Positions 43,463-51,784 are shown, numbered from the stretch's first letter. The stretch is 64,000 nt of DNA from Cronobacter sakazakii (GCF_000982825.1 NZ_CP011047.1:4216001-4280000), one strand, 5' to 3'. Notes: generated by a model from the sequence alone, not told the origin. A program made the numbers and translations.

Positions 43463-43822
43463 TCAGTAATGCCTGTAAAGTTTAAAGGCAGGGTGAGCCC
43501 GGCGGTAACTATCCCCTGGATAAAGCGATCTCTGCCTAAAATCGCTAATCCATTTTTGGCCATCATAAATACAAACATGACCATCAGGATGTCCGGGGAT
43601 CGCGTTAATAACAGCAACGTCACCCGCTACGGGCTCACCATAAACTTCATAAAAACCAGATTGAATCAATGCGTTACCCATATCTTTTGCAGAAGGTGTT
43701 GGATGTATATCCACCCCACCAGCAATAATAGCTTCTTTGACAAATAACTCACACTTATGATGGCTATTGCTATAGGCCCGATCATGTGCATGACGTATTG
43801 CTGCATACTTATCCCATGTCAT
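43463..43822 (-). CDS. NlpC/P60- or CHAP-like amidase, candidate antibacterial effector
   Basis: 119 residues with a papain-like amidase layout: catalytic Cys24 in HHKCELFVKEAI, His82 in GHPDGHVCIYDG and Asp94 in WISDFRQRSLY, with GDVAVINAI before the His strand. No signal peptide, so it would have to be delivered by another route, such as type VI secretion, to reach peptidoglycan. The next gene, 2 bp away, is an exported protein that fits as immunity factor. No secretion-system genes are in this window, so this would be an orphan cargo pair. The gene is AT-richer than the core genes. Confidence 0.72.
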   Translation of the reverse strand: MTWDKYAAIRHAHDRAYSNSHHKCELFVKEAIIAGGVDIHPTPSAKDMGNALIQSGFYEVYGEPVAGDVAVINAIPGHPDGHVCIYDGQKWISDFRQRSLYPGDSYRRAHPAFKLYRHY

Positions 43823-44035
43823 TTATATATTCCTATTAATTGAAGAAAGTATAAATTCTACATGTTTAACTTAATAAACGCTGTAATTAACATTTAATTT
43901 AAATTAACAAACATAAAAGTTAGCAATAGAAAGAGTTTCATTATAACTAGCAAAAATAGAACAGATACAATACCTTTCATTTTTTATTATTACCGTTATC
44001 TTTATTTCCCAGCTCAGAGTGGTAATGACTCCAAC

Positions 44036-44539
44036 TTATTGATAGTGTTTTATGTTCAGATAATGCCCGATGACTTTGTCATGCAGCTCCACCGATTTTG
44101 AGAACGACAGCGACTTCCGTCCCAGCCGTGCCAGGTGCTGCCTCAGATTCAGGTTATGCCGCTCAATTCGCTGCGTATATCGCTTGCTGATTACGTGCAG
44201 CTTTCCCTTCAGGCGGGATTCATACAGCGGCCAGCCATCCGTCATCCATATCACCACGTCAAAGGGTGACAGCAGGCTCATAAGACGCCCCAGCGTCGCC
44301 ATAGTGCGTTCACCGAATACGTGCGCAACAACCGTCTTCCGGAGCCTGTCATACGCGTAAAACAGCCAGCGCTGGCGCGATTTAGCCCCGACGTATCCCC
44401 ACTGTTCGTCCATTTCCGCGCAGACGATGACGTCACTGCCCGGCTGTATGCGCGAGGTTACCGACTGCGGCCTGAGTTTTTTAAATGGCGGAAAATCGTG
44501 TTGAGGCCAACGCCCATAATGCGGGCGGTTGCCCGGCAT
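44036..44539 (-). CDS. insB: IS1 transposase, InsB part
   Basis: 167-residue DDE catalytic part of the IS1 transposase. Acidic residues are visible in CAEMDEQWGYVG, WMTDGWPLYE and RIERHNLNLRQHL. It is made as an InsAB' fusion by -1 frameshifting from insA at AAAAAAC. Nearly identical to E. coli IS1 InsB, so the insertion is young or the family is homogeneous. Confidence 0.95.
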   Translation of the reverse strand: MPGNRPHYGRWPQHDFPPFKKLRPQSVTSRIQPGSDVIVCAEMDEQWGYVGAKSRQRWLFYAYDRLRKTVVAHVFGERTMATLGRLMSLLSPFDVVIWMTDGWPLYESRLKGKLHVISKRYTQRIERHNLNLRQHLARLGRKSLSFSKSVELHDKVIGHYLNIKHYQ

Positions 44540-44733
44540 CCAACGCCATTCATGGCCATATCAATGATTTTCTGGTGCGTACCGGGTTGAGAAGCGGTGT
44601 AAGTGAACTGCAGTTGCCATGTTTTACGGCAGTGAGAGCAGAGATAGCGCTGATGTCCGGCGGTGCTTTTGCCGTTACGCACCACCCCGTCAGTAGCTGA
44701 ACAGGAGGGACAGCTGATAGAAACAGAAGCCAC
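44458..44733 (-). CDS. insA: IS1 InsA DNA-binding/regulatory protein
   Basis: 91 residues with an N-terminal zinc finger (SISCPSCSATDGVVRNGKST, then LCSHCRKTW) and an HTH (GVGCRATARIMGVGLNTIFR). It binds IS1 ends and represses transposition; frameshifting near its 3' end yields the full transposase. Overlaps insB. Confidence 0.95.
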   Translation of the reverse strand: MASVSISCPSCSATDGVVRNGKSTAGHQRYLCSHCRKTWQLQFTYTASQPGTHQKIIDMAMNGVGCRATARIMGVGLNTIFRHLKNSGRSR

Positions 44734-44788
44734 TGGAGCACCTCAAAAACACCATCATACACTAAATCAGTAAGTTGGCAGCATCACC

Positions 44789-45120
44789 TGCCTGACAGAT
44801 ATCCCGCAGGCATGCGTCCTTTAAAGGTTTAAATAATGGATAGCAGAAATTAATCAAGACAATTAATTCATATCAAAAATAATTCAATCACCTCGATCGA
44901 ACTCATTGAAAAATACGCCTGAAGATTCAAATAAAAAGTGACATAGCGCTAAAAAAACATCAAAAGAAAAATTACACCTTTTATTTTATTTCTTATCTAT
45001 TACCCTTATTTCGTTCCCGTCGATATTAACCGGGATAAACCGGTGTATTTTTTCTCCTGGTGTTTAACCGTTCCCCGCTTTCGCGGGGATAAAATCCCAG
45101 GGCAAGTGCCCTGGGATTGA
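44789..45120 (+). other. AT-rich gap with type I-E CRISPR-repeat-like remnants
   Basis: Between IS1 and cas3 lies about 220 bp of very AT-rich DNA, then at 45068-45096 a sequence that matches the type I-E repeat at 20 of 29 positions: GTTCCCCGC, a 4-base loop, GCGGGGATAAA, with the same 6-bp stem. A second, poorer relative ending GGGATAAACCG is at 45013-45042. The period is 54 bp rather than the usual 61, so this is not a working array. The AT-rich part before it looks like a CRISPR leader, but that is weak evidence. Confidence 0.55.
45091..45118 (-). terminator. Terminator of cas3
   Basis: Perfect 11-bp stem AATCCCAGGGC / GCCCTGGGATT with a 4-base loop, followed on the minus strand by TTTT, 8 bp after the cas3 stop. 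Confidence 0.85.
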
Positions 45121-45125
45121 CTAAG

Positions 45126-47759
45126 CTACGCCTCGCCGATAAGCCCCTCTTTGGCTGAATAACCGCCCGGCAGCAGAATCACCACCGCCTCTGGTTTACG
45201 CTGCTCGCTGCACCACTGAGAGAGCGCCTCGCCGCAAAGCAGCGTGAACTCGTCGCGGTGCTTGTCCCACCAGCTTTTGCGCACGCGCAGCGCGCTCATC
45301 TCCCAGGCGTTATCGCCCTGCGCGTAGGGTGTTATGCCTTGCGATGTCTCGCGTGCGAGCGATACGCTTATGGTCATATCTCCAATACGGGTCGAGACGT
45401 CCGGCCCCCATAGCTCCGCGCTCTCAACGCGGTAACCAACGTCAAGGGAAATTTCATACTTACTCGCAATGGCGCGCTGGCAGTAATAGTCGGCCAGCGC
45501 CTTCTCTTCAGAACGTTTCATGCCTTCCGGCACCTCAACGTCTTCGCCATATACGGCTTCAATTAACAGGCGCGCCGCTTCCGGCATCTTTATTTCGCCC
45601 TGCTCGCGCAATATCCGCTGGGTCAGCCAGAGCCGCGAATGCGCCGGATAAACGTAACTGGTATTACGCATGGCGGAGGTCAGCCATTTCTCATCCGGCT
45701 GCGCCTCCCAGCGCGGAGCCAGAATATCCAGACGTGGCGCGGGGCGTTCATCTGCGCCGGTTAATTTAAGCTGCCCCTGTTTATCACGACTATGCCGCTG
45801 CAAACGTCCGGCGCGCTGAATTAATAAATCGACCGGCGCGAGATCGCTAATTAAATAATCCAGATCAATATCGATAGATTGTTCTATTACTTGAGTAGAT
45901 ATAATTATCTTACCGCTTCGATTAATCGTATTTTGTTTTCCGAACCATTCCAGCGTTTTTTGTTCCTTATCATTACGGTCGATAAACGCGAAACGGCTAT
46001 GAAATAAAATAATATTCTCTTCCGGGATATTCCTCCGGCGAATTAATTCCCGGTAGCTGTTCACCGCATCGTCGACGGAATTTCGTATCCAGCCGATACA
46101 GCCGCCCTCGCGCGCTACCGTCTCGATCTTATCAAAGCACGCAGCGTCATCCTCCATCCAGCCGATGCCGACGCGCCGCTGCACCTGCGCACGCGTGGAG
46201 ACGCGCTGCCCGTCGATGCCCTGCGCGTGGAGATGCGTTATCCACGGGTAGTCGTCAGGCCCGAGGCGCGGCGATTCACGCGTGGTGTTAAGCCCTTTAT
46301 AAAAGGCGGCGATTAGGCGGTCGCGCTGCGCCTGCGAAAGCGTGGCGGAAAGCAAAATCGTGGCGTTGCCGTAGCGGGCACGCGTCTCGACAAGCTTTTC
46401 CACCACATGCGACATATACGCATCGTAAGAGTGGATTTCATCGGCAATAAGCACTTTATCGTTCAGGCCCAGCAGGCGCAGATTCTGGTGCTTAAACGCC
46501 ATCACCGCCATCATCGCCTGGTCGAGCGTGCCGACGCCGGTTTCAGCGAGCAGTGCCTTTTTAGGCGACTGCGCAAACCAGGCGGCACAGCCTTCATACG
46601 CGGCGGCCTCATCGCCGGAGTCGTTCGGCAGTAATTCATGTGCCCAGATGGAGGCATTAAATCCCGCAGAGAGTTTGCGCGCGCTGTGCGCCAGCACGAG
46701 GCTTGGATGACTGCCTTCACGATAGAGCCGCAGCCAGGCCTGCGACATCCGCGCATACATGGCATTCGCCGTCGCCATCGTCGGCAGGCCGATATAGAGC
46801 CCGCGCGCCTGCCCCGCCGCCATCAGGCGATGCGCCAGCACCAGCGCCGCCTCCGTTTTTCCGGCGCCGGTGACATCTTCAAGAATGATGAGATGCGGGC
46901 CTTTCGCGTGAATATCCATCTCCAGCGCTTTTTGCTGAAGCGGCGTAGGTCTGGTGATAAAAGGAAAAAGCGTTTCGATGCCGGTAAAGGGCGCGACGTC
47001 GCTTGCTGGCGGCAACAGGCGAAGCGCCCGTTGCGCCTGTTTAACAGCGCGAGCCCAGTACTCCTCAAACGGCATCGCCTGCGCCACCCAGGGGAAGTGC
47101 AGATTCGCGGAGCCCGTCCAGTCTGCCAGTACCGTGAGCGCGGAGACCAGCCAGCTTTTCTCCGGGAACGCCTCCCGCCAGTTATCGTCATTCCATAACG
47201 GCGGCAGCGCAACCGACGGGAAGAGTGCATTCACCGCGCCCGTAAACGCTCTGGCGGCAGCGATATCTTCCGGCAGAAAATCGTTATGGCAGTTTTCACA
47301 GGAGACGGGCTTGCCATGATGGCCAATAACCGCAGGCATCCACCTGTCCAGCACGCGTTTACACTCGCGCGCCGACAGCGGGCCTGTCATGCCCTGCGCC
47401 ACAGTATCGCCAAGATGGTTTTGCCACAGCCACATACCGGTGACGGTATGGTGATGGCGGCTGTCGTTGACGTCTCGTTGGCCGCACGCCAGCGCGTCGC
47501 AGCGGTATTGTTGCTGAAACAGACGCGCAAATTTGCCGATGTCATGCCAGCAGAGTAGCCAGGCGAAAAACGTGGCCGCCGTTTCGCGATCGTCTATCCC
47601 GAGCGTCACAAAGAGAGACGCGGCGTTAAAGTGGTTTTCCATGACCATCACGTATCCGCATGCAGCTACATCAAGGGAATGCCATTGCAGCAGGTGGTAT
47701 TCATCGCCCTGATGGTTCTCACCTTTTCGGGATTTACCCCAGTGTAAATATCCGCTCAT
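45126..47759 (-). CDS. cas3: Type I-E CRISPR-associated helicase/nuclease Cas3, orphan
   Basis: Cascade-recruited DNA nuclease-helicase. The 877-residue protein has the HD nuclease domain (LLCWHDIGKFARLF, RHHHTVTGMWLW, PAVIGHHGKP), then a superfamily 2 helicase: Walker A LEDVTGAGKTEAALVL, DEAD-box variant VLIADEIHSYDAYM, motif III ILLSATLSQAQR, and motifs V/VI STQVIEQSIDIDLDYLISD and LIQRAGRLQRHSRD, ending in the Cas3 C-terminal domain. Size matches E. coli Cas3 (888). All motifs seem intact, yet no cse1, cse2, cas7, cas5, cas6e, cas1 or cas2 is present here; downstream there is only a repeat-like remnant and IS1. Confidence 0.93.
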   Translation of the reverse strand: MSGYLHWGKSRKGENHQGDEYHLLQWHSLDVAACGYVMVMENHFNAASLFVTLGIDDRETAATFFAWLLCWHDIGKFARLFQQQYRCDALACGQRDVNDSRHHHTVTGMWLWQNHLGDTVAQGMTGPLSARECKRVLDRWMPAVIGHHGKPVSCENCHNDFLPEDIAAARAFTGAVNALFPSVALPPLWNDDNWREAFPEKSWLVSALTVLADWTGSANLHFPWVAQAMPFEEYWARAVKQAQRALRLLPPASDVAPFTGIETLFPFITRPTPLQQKALEMDIHAKGPHLIILEDVTGAGKTEAALVLAHRLMAAGQARGLYIGLPTMATANAMYARMSQAWLRLYREGSHPSLVLAHSARKLSAGFNASIWAHELLPNDSGDEAAAYEGCAAWFAQSPKKALLAETGVGTLDQAMMAVMAFKHQNLRLLGLNDKVLIADEIHSYDAYMSHVVEKLVETRARYGNATILLSATLSQAQRDRLIAAFYKGLNTTRESPRLGPDDYPWITHLHAQGIDGQRVSTRAQVQRRVGIGWMEDDAACFDKIETVAREGGCIGWIRNSVDDAVNSYRELIRRRNIPEENIILFHSRFAFIDRNDKEQKTLEWFGKQNTINRSGKIIISTQVIEQSIDIDLDYLISDLAPVDLLIQRAGRLQRHSRDKQGQLKLTGADERPAPRLDILAPRWEAQPDEKWLTSAMRNTSYVYPAHSRLWLTQRILREQGEIKMPEAARLLIEAVYGEDVEVPEGMKRSEEKALADYYCQRAIASKYEISLDVGYRVESAELWGPDVSTRIGDMTISVSLARETSQGITPYAQGDNAWEMSALRVRKSWWDKHRDEFTLLCGEALSQWCSEQRKPEAVVILLPGGYSAKEGLIGEA

Positions 47760-47964
47760 AAATCAGTCCTTTGCAAAATTCCGCCTATTCTGCGGCGCAC
47801 GCCGGAATCGTACCGTGAGCGCAAGCGTATTTCCTTTTCCCTGAAAACATATAATTCACTGATATGTAAAGGATTAATATTTAAATAACTGATAAAAAAC
47901 ACTCCACAGTTGCGCCCTTCGCCCGCGCTTTCTTATGCTTAACGCCTGAAATCAAGGAGCCTCT

Positions 47965-48276
47965 ATGAACCACCACGACACCTTTCCACAGCGCGTTTAT
48001 CAGATTGTCGCCGCCATCCCGGAAGGCTGCGTCACGACCTATGGCGAGGTGGCGCGGCTGGCGGGCTCGCCGCGGGCGGCGCGTTAGGTAGGCGGCGTGC
48101 TAAAGCGTCTGCCGGAAGGCAGCACGCTGCCGTGGCATCGGGTGGTGAATCGTCACGGGGAAATTTCGCTGACCGGGCCGGATTTACAGCGCCAGAGGCA
48201 GGCGTTGCTCGCGGAGGGGGTGCAGGTCTCAGGGAAAGGAGAGATCGATCTGGCGCGCTACGGGTGGCGCTACTGA
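47965..48276 (+). pseudogene. atl: Alkyltransferase-like protein Atl (YbaZ), broken by an in-frame TAG
   Basis: DNA-repair protein that binds O6-alkylguanine and flags it for nucleotide excision repair. The frame of 103 codons matches E. coli Atl throughout: FPQRVYQIVAAIPEG, VTTYGEVARLAGSPRAAR, then TAG (48085-48087, codon 41), then VGGVLKRLPEGSTLPWHRVV (with the Trp that replaces the methyl-acceptor Cys) and ends YGWRY. E. coli has Gln at the stop position, so one C-to-T change (CAG to TAG) explains it. The ATG follows AAGGAGCCTCT. The rest is undamaged, so the change is recent or the codon is read through. Confidence 0.92.
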
Positions 48277-48299
48277 AAAGCGCCTCCGAAGAGGCGCTT
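48276..48299 (-). terminator. Terminator of ybaY (overlaps the atl end)
   Basis: AAGCGCCTC / GAGGCGCTT hairpin; on the minus strand it ends in TTTTCAG, 9 bp after the ybaY stop. Confidence 0.8.
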
Positions 48300-48307
48300 G
48301 TGCGGGT

Positions 48308-48880
48308 TTAGTACGTCGTCGGCGCCGGAACGGCGGAGGACGGCGTGACCTGCGTCGGCGAGGTTGACGGCACGCTTGTCACCGCACCGCCACCAGACTG
48401 TACTGGCACCGCGGTCTGCTGCACCGGCACCAGCGTCAGGTCGATTTTGGTGCCACCTTCGTTCACCGCAGGCTGGACGCGGTCGGTGATAAACACCAGC
48501 TTATCTTTAACCGTAATCGCCGCACTCAGCAGAACGCGGGCGTTCGGCTGAATGTCGGACGGGTTAAACGGCAGTACGAAGCTGAACGGCGCCTGTTTAC
48601 CTTCGGTACGCACCACTTTCTGCGCCAGTACTTTCGACGGCGCGTTCGCCTGGGTGGCGTCAGAAAGGGTCACGGTCAGCACGGCATCCGGCGGCAGAGC
48701 CACTTTCTGGCGGATCCAGACGGTACCGGAAACGTTCGGCTGTTTAATCACCGGCTTGGTCGCGACGCCGGAAGTATTCGGGTTCGGGGCTGGAACAGCA
48801 ATATCAGCACTTTTATCCTGCGCGCAACCGGCCAGAGCAACGGCAACGGCTAAACCACTTAACATGTGCACGAGTTTCAT
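48308..48880 (-). CDS. ybaY: YbaY lipoprotein
   Basis: Outer- or inner-membrane lipoprotein of the YbaY family, function poorly known. 190 residues, same as E. coli, with signal and lipobox (LAVAVALAGC, Cys19), the YbaY core (VSGTVWIRQKVALPPDAVLT, SFVLPFNPSDIQPNARVLLS) and a Pro/Thr/Val-rich tail. ATG at 48880 follows AAGGAGAACGCC. Convergent with atl and divergent from tesB, as in E. coli. Confidence 0.92.
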   Translation of the reverse strand: MKLVHMLSGLAVAVALAGCAQDKSADIAVPAPNPNTSGVATKPVIKQPNVSGTVWIRQKVALPPDAVLTVTLSDATQANAPSKVLAQKVVRTEGKQAPFSFVLPFNPSDIQPNARVLLSAAITVKDKLVFITDRVQPAVNEGGTKIDLTLVPVQQTAVPVQSGGGAVTSVPSTSPTQVTPSSAVPAPTTY

Positions 48881-49105
48881 GGCGTTCTCCTTATTTTCAT
48901 TCCACCAGTAAGCGCCAGGCACTCACCAGCGTGAGCTGTTACAACATGTTTGTCGTGCTAAGTGTGGCACATATCACTAATTTTCGCTTGGAAACGGGGC
49001 GCTATTAAGATTATTTAACCCCTCTGACCAGTTGCCGTTCTGCGTTATAATCGGGATATATTCATTCGCACGGCTGTGCATTTCCCGGTATGTAGAGGAC
49101 CCTTT

Positions 49106-49966
49106 ATGAGTCAGGCGCTGAGCAACTTACTCGCGTTATTAAATCTGGAAAAAATTGAAGAAGGGCTCTTTCGCGGCCAAAGCGAAGACCTCGGCTTACG
49201 GCAGGTGTTCGGCGGCCAGGTCGTCGGGCAGGCGCTGTACGCCGCCAAAGCAACGGTGCCGGAAGAGCGTCTGGTGCATTCATTCCACAGCTATTTTCTG
49301 CGCCCCGGTGACAGCCAGAAACCCATCGTTTATGACGTGGAAGTGCTGCGCGACGGCAATAGTTTTAGCGCGCGGCGCGTGGCGGCTATCCAGAACGGTA
49401 AACCGATTTTTTATATGACCGCGTCGTTCCAGGCGCCGGAAAGCGGCTTCGAGCATCAGAAACCCATGCCGCCTGCGCCCGCGCCTGACGGGCTAAAATC
49501 GGAAACGGAGATTGCCCGCTCGCTGGCGCACCTTTTGCCGCCGCAGGTGAAGGACAAATTCCTGTGCGATAAGCCGCTGGAGATCCGCCCGGTAGAGTTT
49601 CACAACCCGTTAAAAGGCCACACGGCGAAGCCGGAGCGTCAGGTGTGGATGCGCGCCAACGGGCAGATGCCGGACGAGGTGCGCGTGCATCAGTCGCTGC
49701 TCGGTTATGCATCGGATTTCAATTTCCTGGTGGTGGCGCTGCAACCGCACGGCGTTGGCTTCCTGGAGCCGGGGATGCAGGTGGCGACCATCGATCATTC
49801 GATGTGGTTCCACCGCCCGTTTGATATGAACCAGTGGCTGCTTTACAGCGTAGAGAGTACGTCCGCCTCCAGCGCCCGCGGTTTTGTGCGCGGTGAGTTT
49901 TATACGCAGGACGGCGTGCTGGTCGCCTCGACCGTGCAGGAAGGCGTGATGAGAAAGCGCGGGTAA
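49106..49966 (+). CDS. tesB: Acyl-CoA thioesterase II
   Basis: Cytoplasmic double-hotdog thioesterase that hydrolyses medium- and long-chain acyl-CoA. 286 residues, the E. coli length, with FRGQSEDLGLRQVFGGQVVG at the N-terminus, FHSYFLRPGD, the catalytic Asp in ATIDHSMWFHRPF and the final Gln in VASTVQEGVMR. The ATG at 49106 follows AGAGGACCCTTT. Ends before a repeat element and the shared terminator with amtB. Confidence 0.96.
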   Translation: MSQALSNLLALLNLEKIEEGLFRGQSEDLGLRQVFGGQVVGQALYAAKATVPEERLVHSFHSYFLRPGDSQKPIVYDVEVLRDGNSFSARRVAAIQNGKPIFYMTASFQAPESGFEHQKPMPPAPAPDGLKSETEIARSLAHLLPPQVKDKFLCDKPLEIRPVEFHNPLKGHTAKPERQVWMRANGQMPDEVRVHQSLLGYASDFNFLVVALQPHGVGFLEPGMQVATIDHSMWFHRPFDMNQWLLYSVESTSASSARGFVRGEFYTQDGVLVASTVQEGVMRKRG

Positions 49967-50027
49967 TTTTTTTGCGACCCGGCGGGTGACCCGCCCTACG
50001 GTTAACTACGGTAGGTGTGAGTGTTTT

Positions 50028-50059
50028 TTGTAGGGTGGGTAAGCAAAGCGCACCCACCT
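50028..50059. repeat. Single dispersed GGTGGGTAAGC palindromic repeat
   Basis: Same core as the tandem array at 42741 (TAGGGTGGGTAAGCAAAGCG then CACCCACC). Just before it, at 49979-49999, lies a half-related palindrome GGCGGGTGACCCGCCCTACG. The pair occupies the tesB-amtB gap. Confidence 0.85.
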
Positions 50060-50075
50060 TGCCACTCGCCCCCAT

Positions 50076-50106
50076 AAAAAAACCTCCCGCATGCGGGAGG
50101 TTTTTT
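50076..50106. terminator. Bidirectional terminator between tesB and amtB
   Basis: AACCTCCCGCATGCGGGAGGTT, a perfect palindrome flanked by A and T tracts on both sides, between the convergent tesB and amtB genes. Confidence 0.9.
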
Positions 50107-50127
50107 GCTCCGGAGATATCGCCGCTA

Positions 50128-51414
50128 TCAGGCGTTGTAGGCGTTCTCGCCGTGGCTGTTGACGTCCAGCCCTTCGCGCTCCTGCTCTTCGGAGACACGC
50201 AGGCCGACGGTCAAATCTGCCGCTTTATAGGCGATAAACGCGACCACAGCAGACCAGACAACAGTAATGGCGATGCTCTCAAGCTGCACCAGCACCTGAT
50301 GACCCATCGTCACGCCCGCCGCGTAACCCACGCCGCCAAGTGATGTTGAGGCAAAAATACCTGTCAGGATGCAACCCACTATGCCACAGACGCCATGCAC
50401 GCCGAATACGTCGCACGGGTCGTCAACGCGCAGCCAGCGTTTCAGCAGGGTGACGCCCCACAAGCCCGCCAGACCCGCCGCGATACCCACGATAAGCGAG
50501 CCGCCCACGCCGATGTAGCCGCACGCAGGCGTTACGCCCACCAGACCGGCAATGGCGCCGGAACACGCGCCCAGCAGCGACGGTTTACCGCGCAGCGCCC
50601 ATTCGCCAAAGACCCAGGCAAGGATAGCCGCCGCCGTTGCAACAACCGTGTTCACAAACGCCAGACCCGCGATTTCGTTGGCGGCGCTGGCAGAGCCGGC
50701 GTTAAAGCCGAACCAGCCGAAATAAAGGATTGCAGTGCCGGTAAAGACCATCGGCAGGTTATGCGGTTTAAACGCTTCTTTGCCGAAGCCAACGCGTTTG
50801 CCAACCAGATACGCGCCCACCAGACCTGCTACCGCCGCGTTAATGTGCACCACGGTACCGCCCGCGAAATCCAGCGCGCCGTGAGACGCCAGCAGGCCGC
50901 CGCCCCAGACCATATGCGCAATCGGCACATAGGAGAAGGTGAGCCACACCGCCACGAAGATAAGCACGGCCGAGAAGCGGATGCGTTCCGCCAGCGCGCC
51001 GACGATAAGCCCCACGGTGATGCAGGCGAAGGAGCCCTGGAACGCTACGTGAATGTATTGATAGAAGGTGCCCATCAGGTCGGTGATTTTAATGCCTTTC
51101 AGCAGCAGCCAGTCGACATTGCCAAAGAAGCTGCCGCCGCTGCCGAACGCCAGCGAGTAGCCATAGACCACCCAAAGGACGCAGACCAGCGCGAACGCGA
51201 CGGACACCTGCGTCAGCATCGAGAGCACGTTTTTCGCGCGGATTAGACCGCCGTAAAAGAGCGCAAGGCCTGGGATGGTCATAAACAGCACCAGCGCGGT
51301 GCAGATCATCATAAAGGCGTTATCGGCTTTATCCGCCACCGCGGGCGCCGCCAGGGCAATACCCGGCAGAAGAGCAAGCAGGCCGAAACCCGATTTGAAA
51401 GCTGTGTGTTTCAT
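50128..51414 (-). CDS. amtB: Ammonium channel AmtB
   Basis: Trimeric inner-membrane ammonia channel. 428 residues with signal peptide (LLALLPGIALAAPAVADKAD), 11 helices, YIPIAHMVWGGGLL-like segment (SYVPIAHMVWGGGLLASHGA), twin pore His in GTVVHINAAVAGLVGAYL and CDVFGVHGVCGIVG, and the C-terminal GlnK-binding tail (LRVSEEQEREGLDVNSHGEN). The ATG at 51414 gives the E. coli length. It follows glnK by about 30 bp in the nitrogen-controlled glnK-amtB operon. Confidence 0.97.
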   Translation of the reverse strand: MKHTAFKSGFGLLALLPGIALAAPAVADKADNAFMMICTALVLFMTIPGLALFYGGLIRAKNVLSMLTQVSVAFALVCVLWVVYGYSLAFGSGGSFFGNVDWLLLKGIKITDLMGTFYQYIHVAFQGSFACITVGLIVGALAERIRFSAVLIFVAVWLTFSYVPIAHMVWGGGLLASHGALDFAGGTVVHINAAVAGLVGAYLVGKRVGFGKEAFKPHNLPMVFTGTAILYFGWFGFNAGSASAANEIAGLAFVNTVVATAAAILAWVFGEWALRGKPSLLGACSGAIAGLVGVTPACGYIGVGGSLIVGIAAGLAGLWGVTLLKRWLRVDDPCDVFGVHGVCGIVGCILTGIFASTSLGGVGYAAGVTMGHQVLVQLESIAITVVWSAVVAFIAYKAADLTVGLRVSEEQEREGLDVNSHGENAYNA

Positions 51415-51445
51415 CTTGTGCATTCCTGTTACGGTTGGCCAGAAA

Positions 51446-51784
51446 TCAGAGAGCCGCTTCGTCGGCTTCGCCGGTACGAATACGAATCACGCGTTGCAGT
51501 TCGGCGACAAAAATTTTGCCGTCGCCAATTTTTCCGGTCCACGCGGCCTTGCTGACCACCTCGATCACTTCATCCAGCTGATCGTCGGCGATAGCCACGT
51601 CGATTTTTACTTTCGGCAGGAAGTTCACGCTGTATTCGGCGCCGCGGTAAAGCTCGGCATGGCCTTTCTGGCGCCCGAACCCTTTCACCTCGGTGACGGT
51701 AAGCCCCTGAATGCCAATGGTGGAGAGTGCTTCACGCACGTCTTCCAGTTTGAACGGTTTGATTACCACGGTAACCAGCTTCAT
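51446..51784 (-). CDS. glnK: Nitrogen regulatory PII protein GlnK
   Basis: PII signal protein that senses 2-oxoglutarate/ATP and plugs AmtB. 112 residues: MKLVTVVIKPFKLEDVREAL, the T-loop with uridylylated Tyr51 (GHAELYRGAEYSVNFLPKVK), and GKIFVAELQRVIRIRTGE. The ATG at 51784 follows GGAGGGGATCT. Upstream are a sigma-54 promoter and NtrC-type boxes, so nitrogen limitation should turn the operon on. Confidence 0.97.
   Translation of the reverse strand: MKLVTVVIKPFKLEDVREALSTIGIQGLTVTEVKGFGRQKGHAELYRGAEYSVNFLPKVKIDVAIADDQLDEVIEVVSKAAWTGKIGDGKIFVAELQRVIRIRTGEADEAAL

Larger units (their letters stand above)
44021..44788 (-). mobile_element. Complete IS1-family insertion sequence (768 bp)
   Basis: Ends are GGTAATGACTCCAACTTATT at 44021 and, on the complement, GGTGATGCTGCCAACTTACT ending at 44788, the known IS1 terminal repeats; the length is exactly that of IS1. 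It carries insA and insB with the frameshift site AAAAAAC (44482 to 44476). The 9 bp on either side (GCTCAGAGT and TGCCTGACA) do not match, so there is no target-site duplication. That suggests a rearrangement or deletion starting at the element. Confidence 0.96.

Noticed and set aside
45013..45096. A true CRISPR array
   Set aside because: Only two degenerate repeat-like units with 54-bp period; no third unit and no 32-bp spacers. Reported only as remnant.
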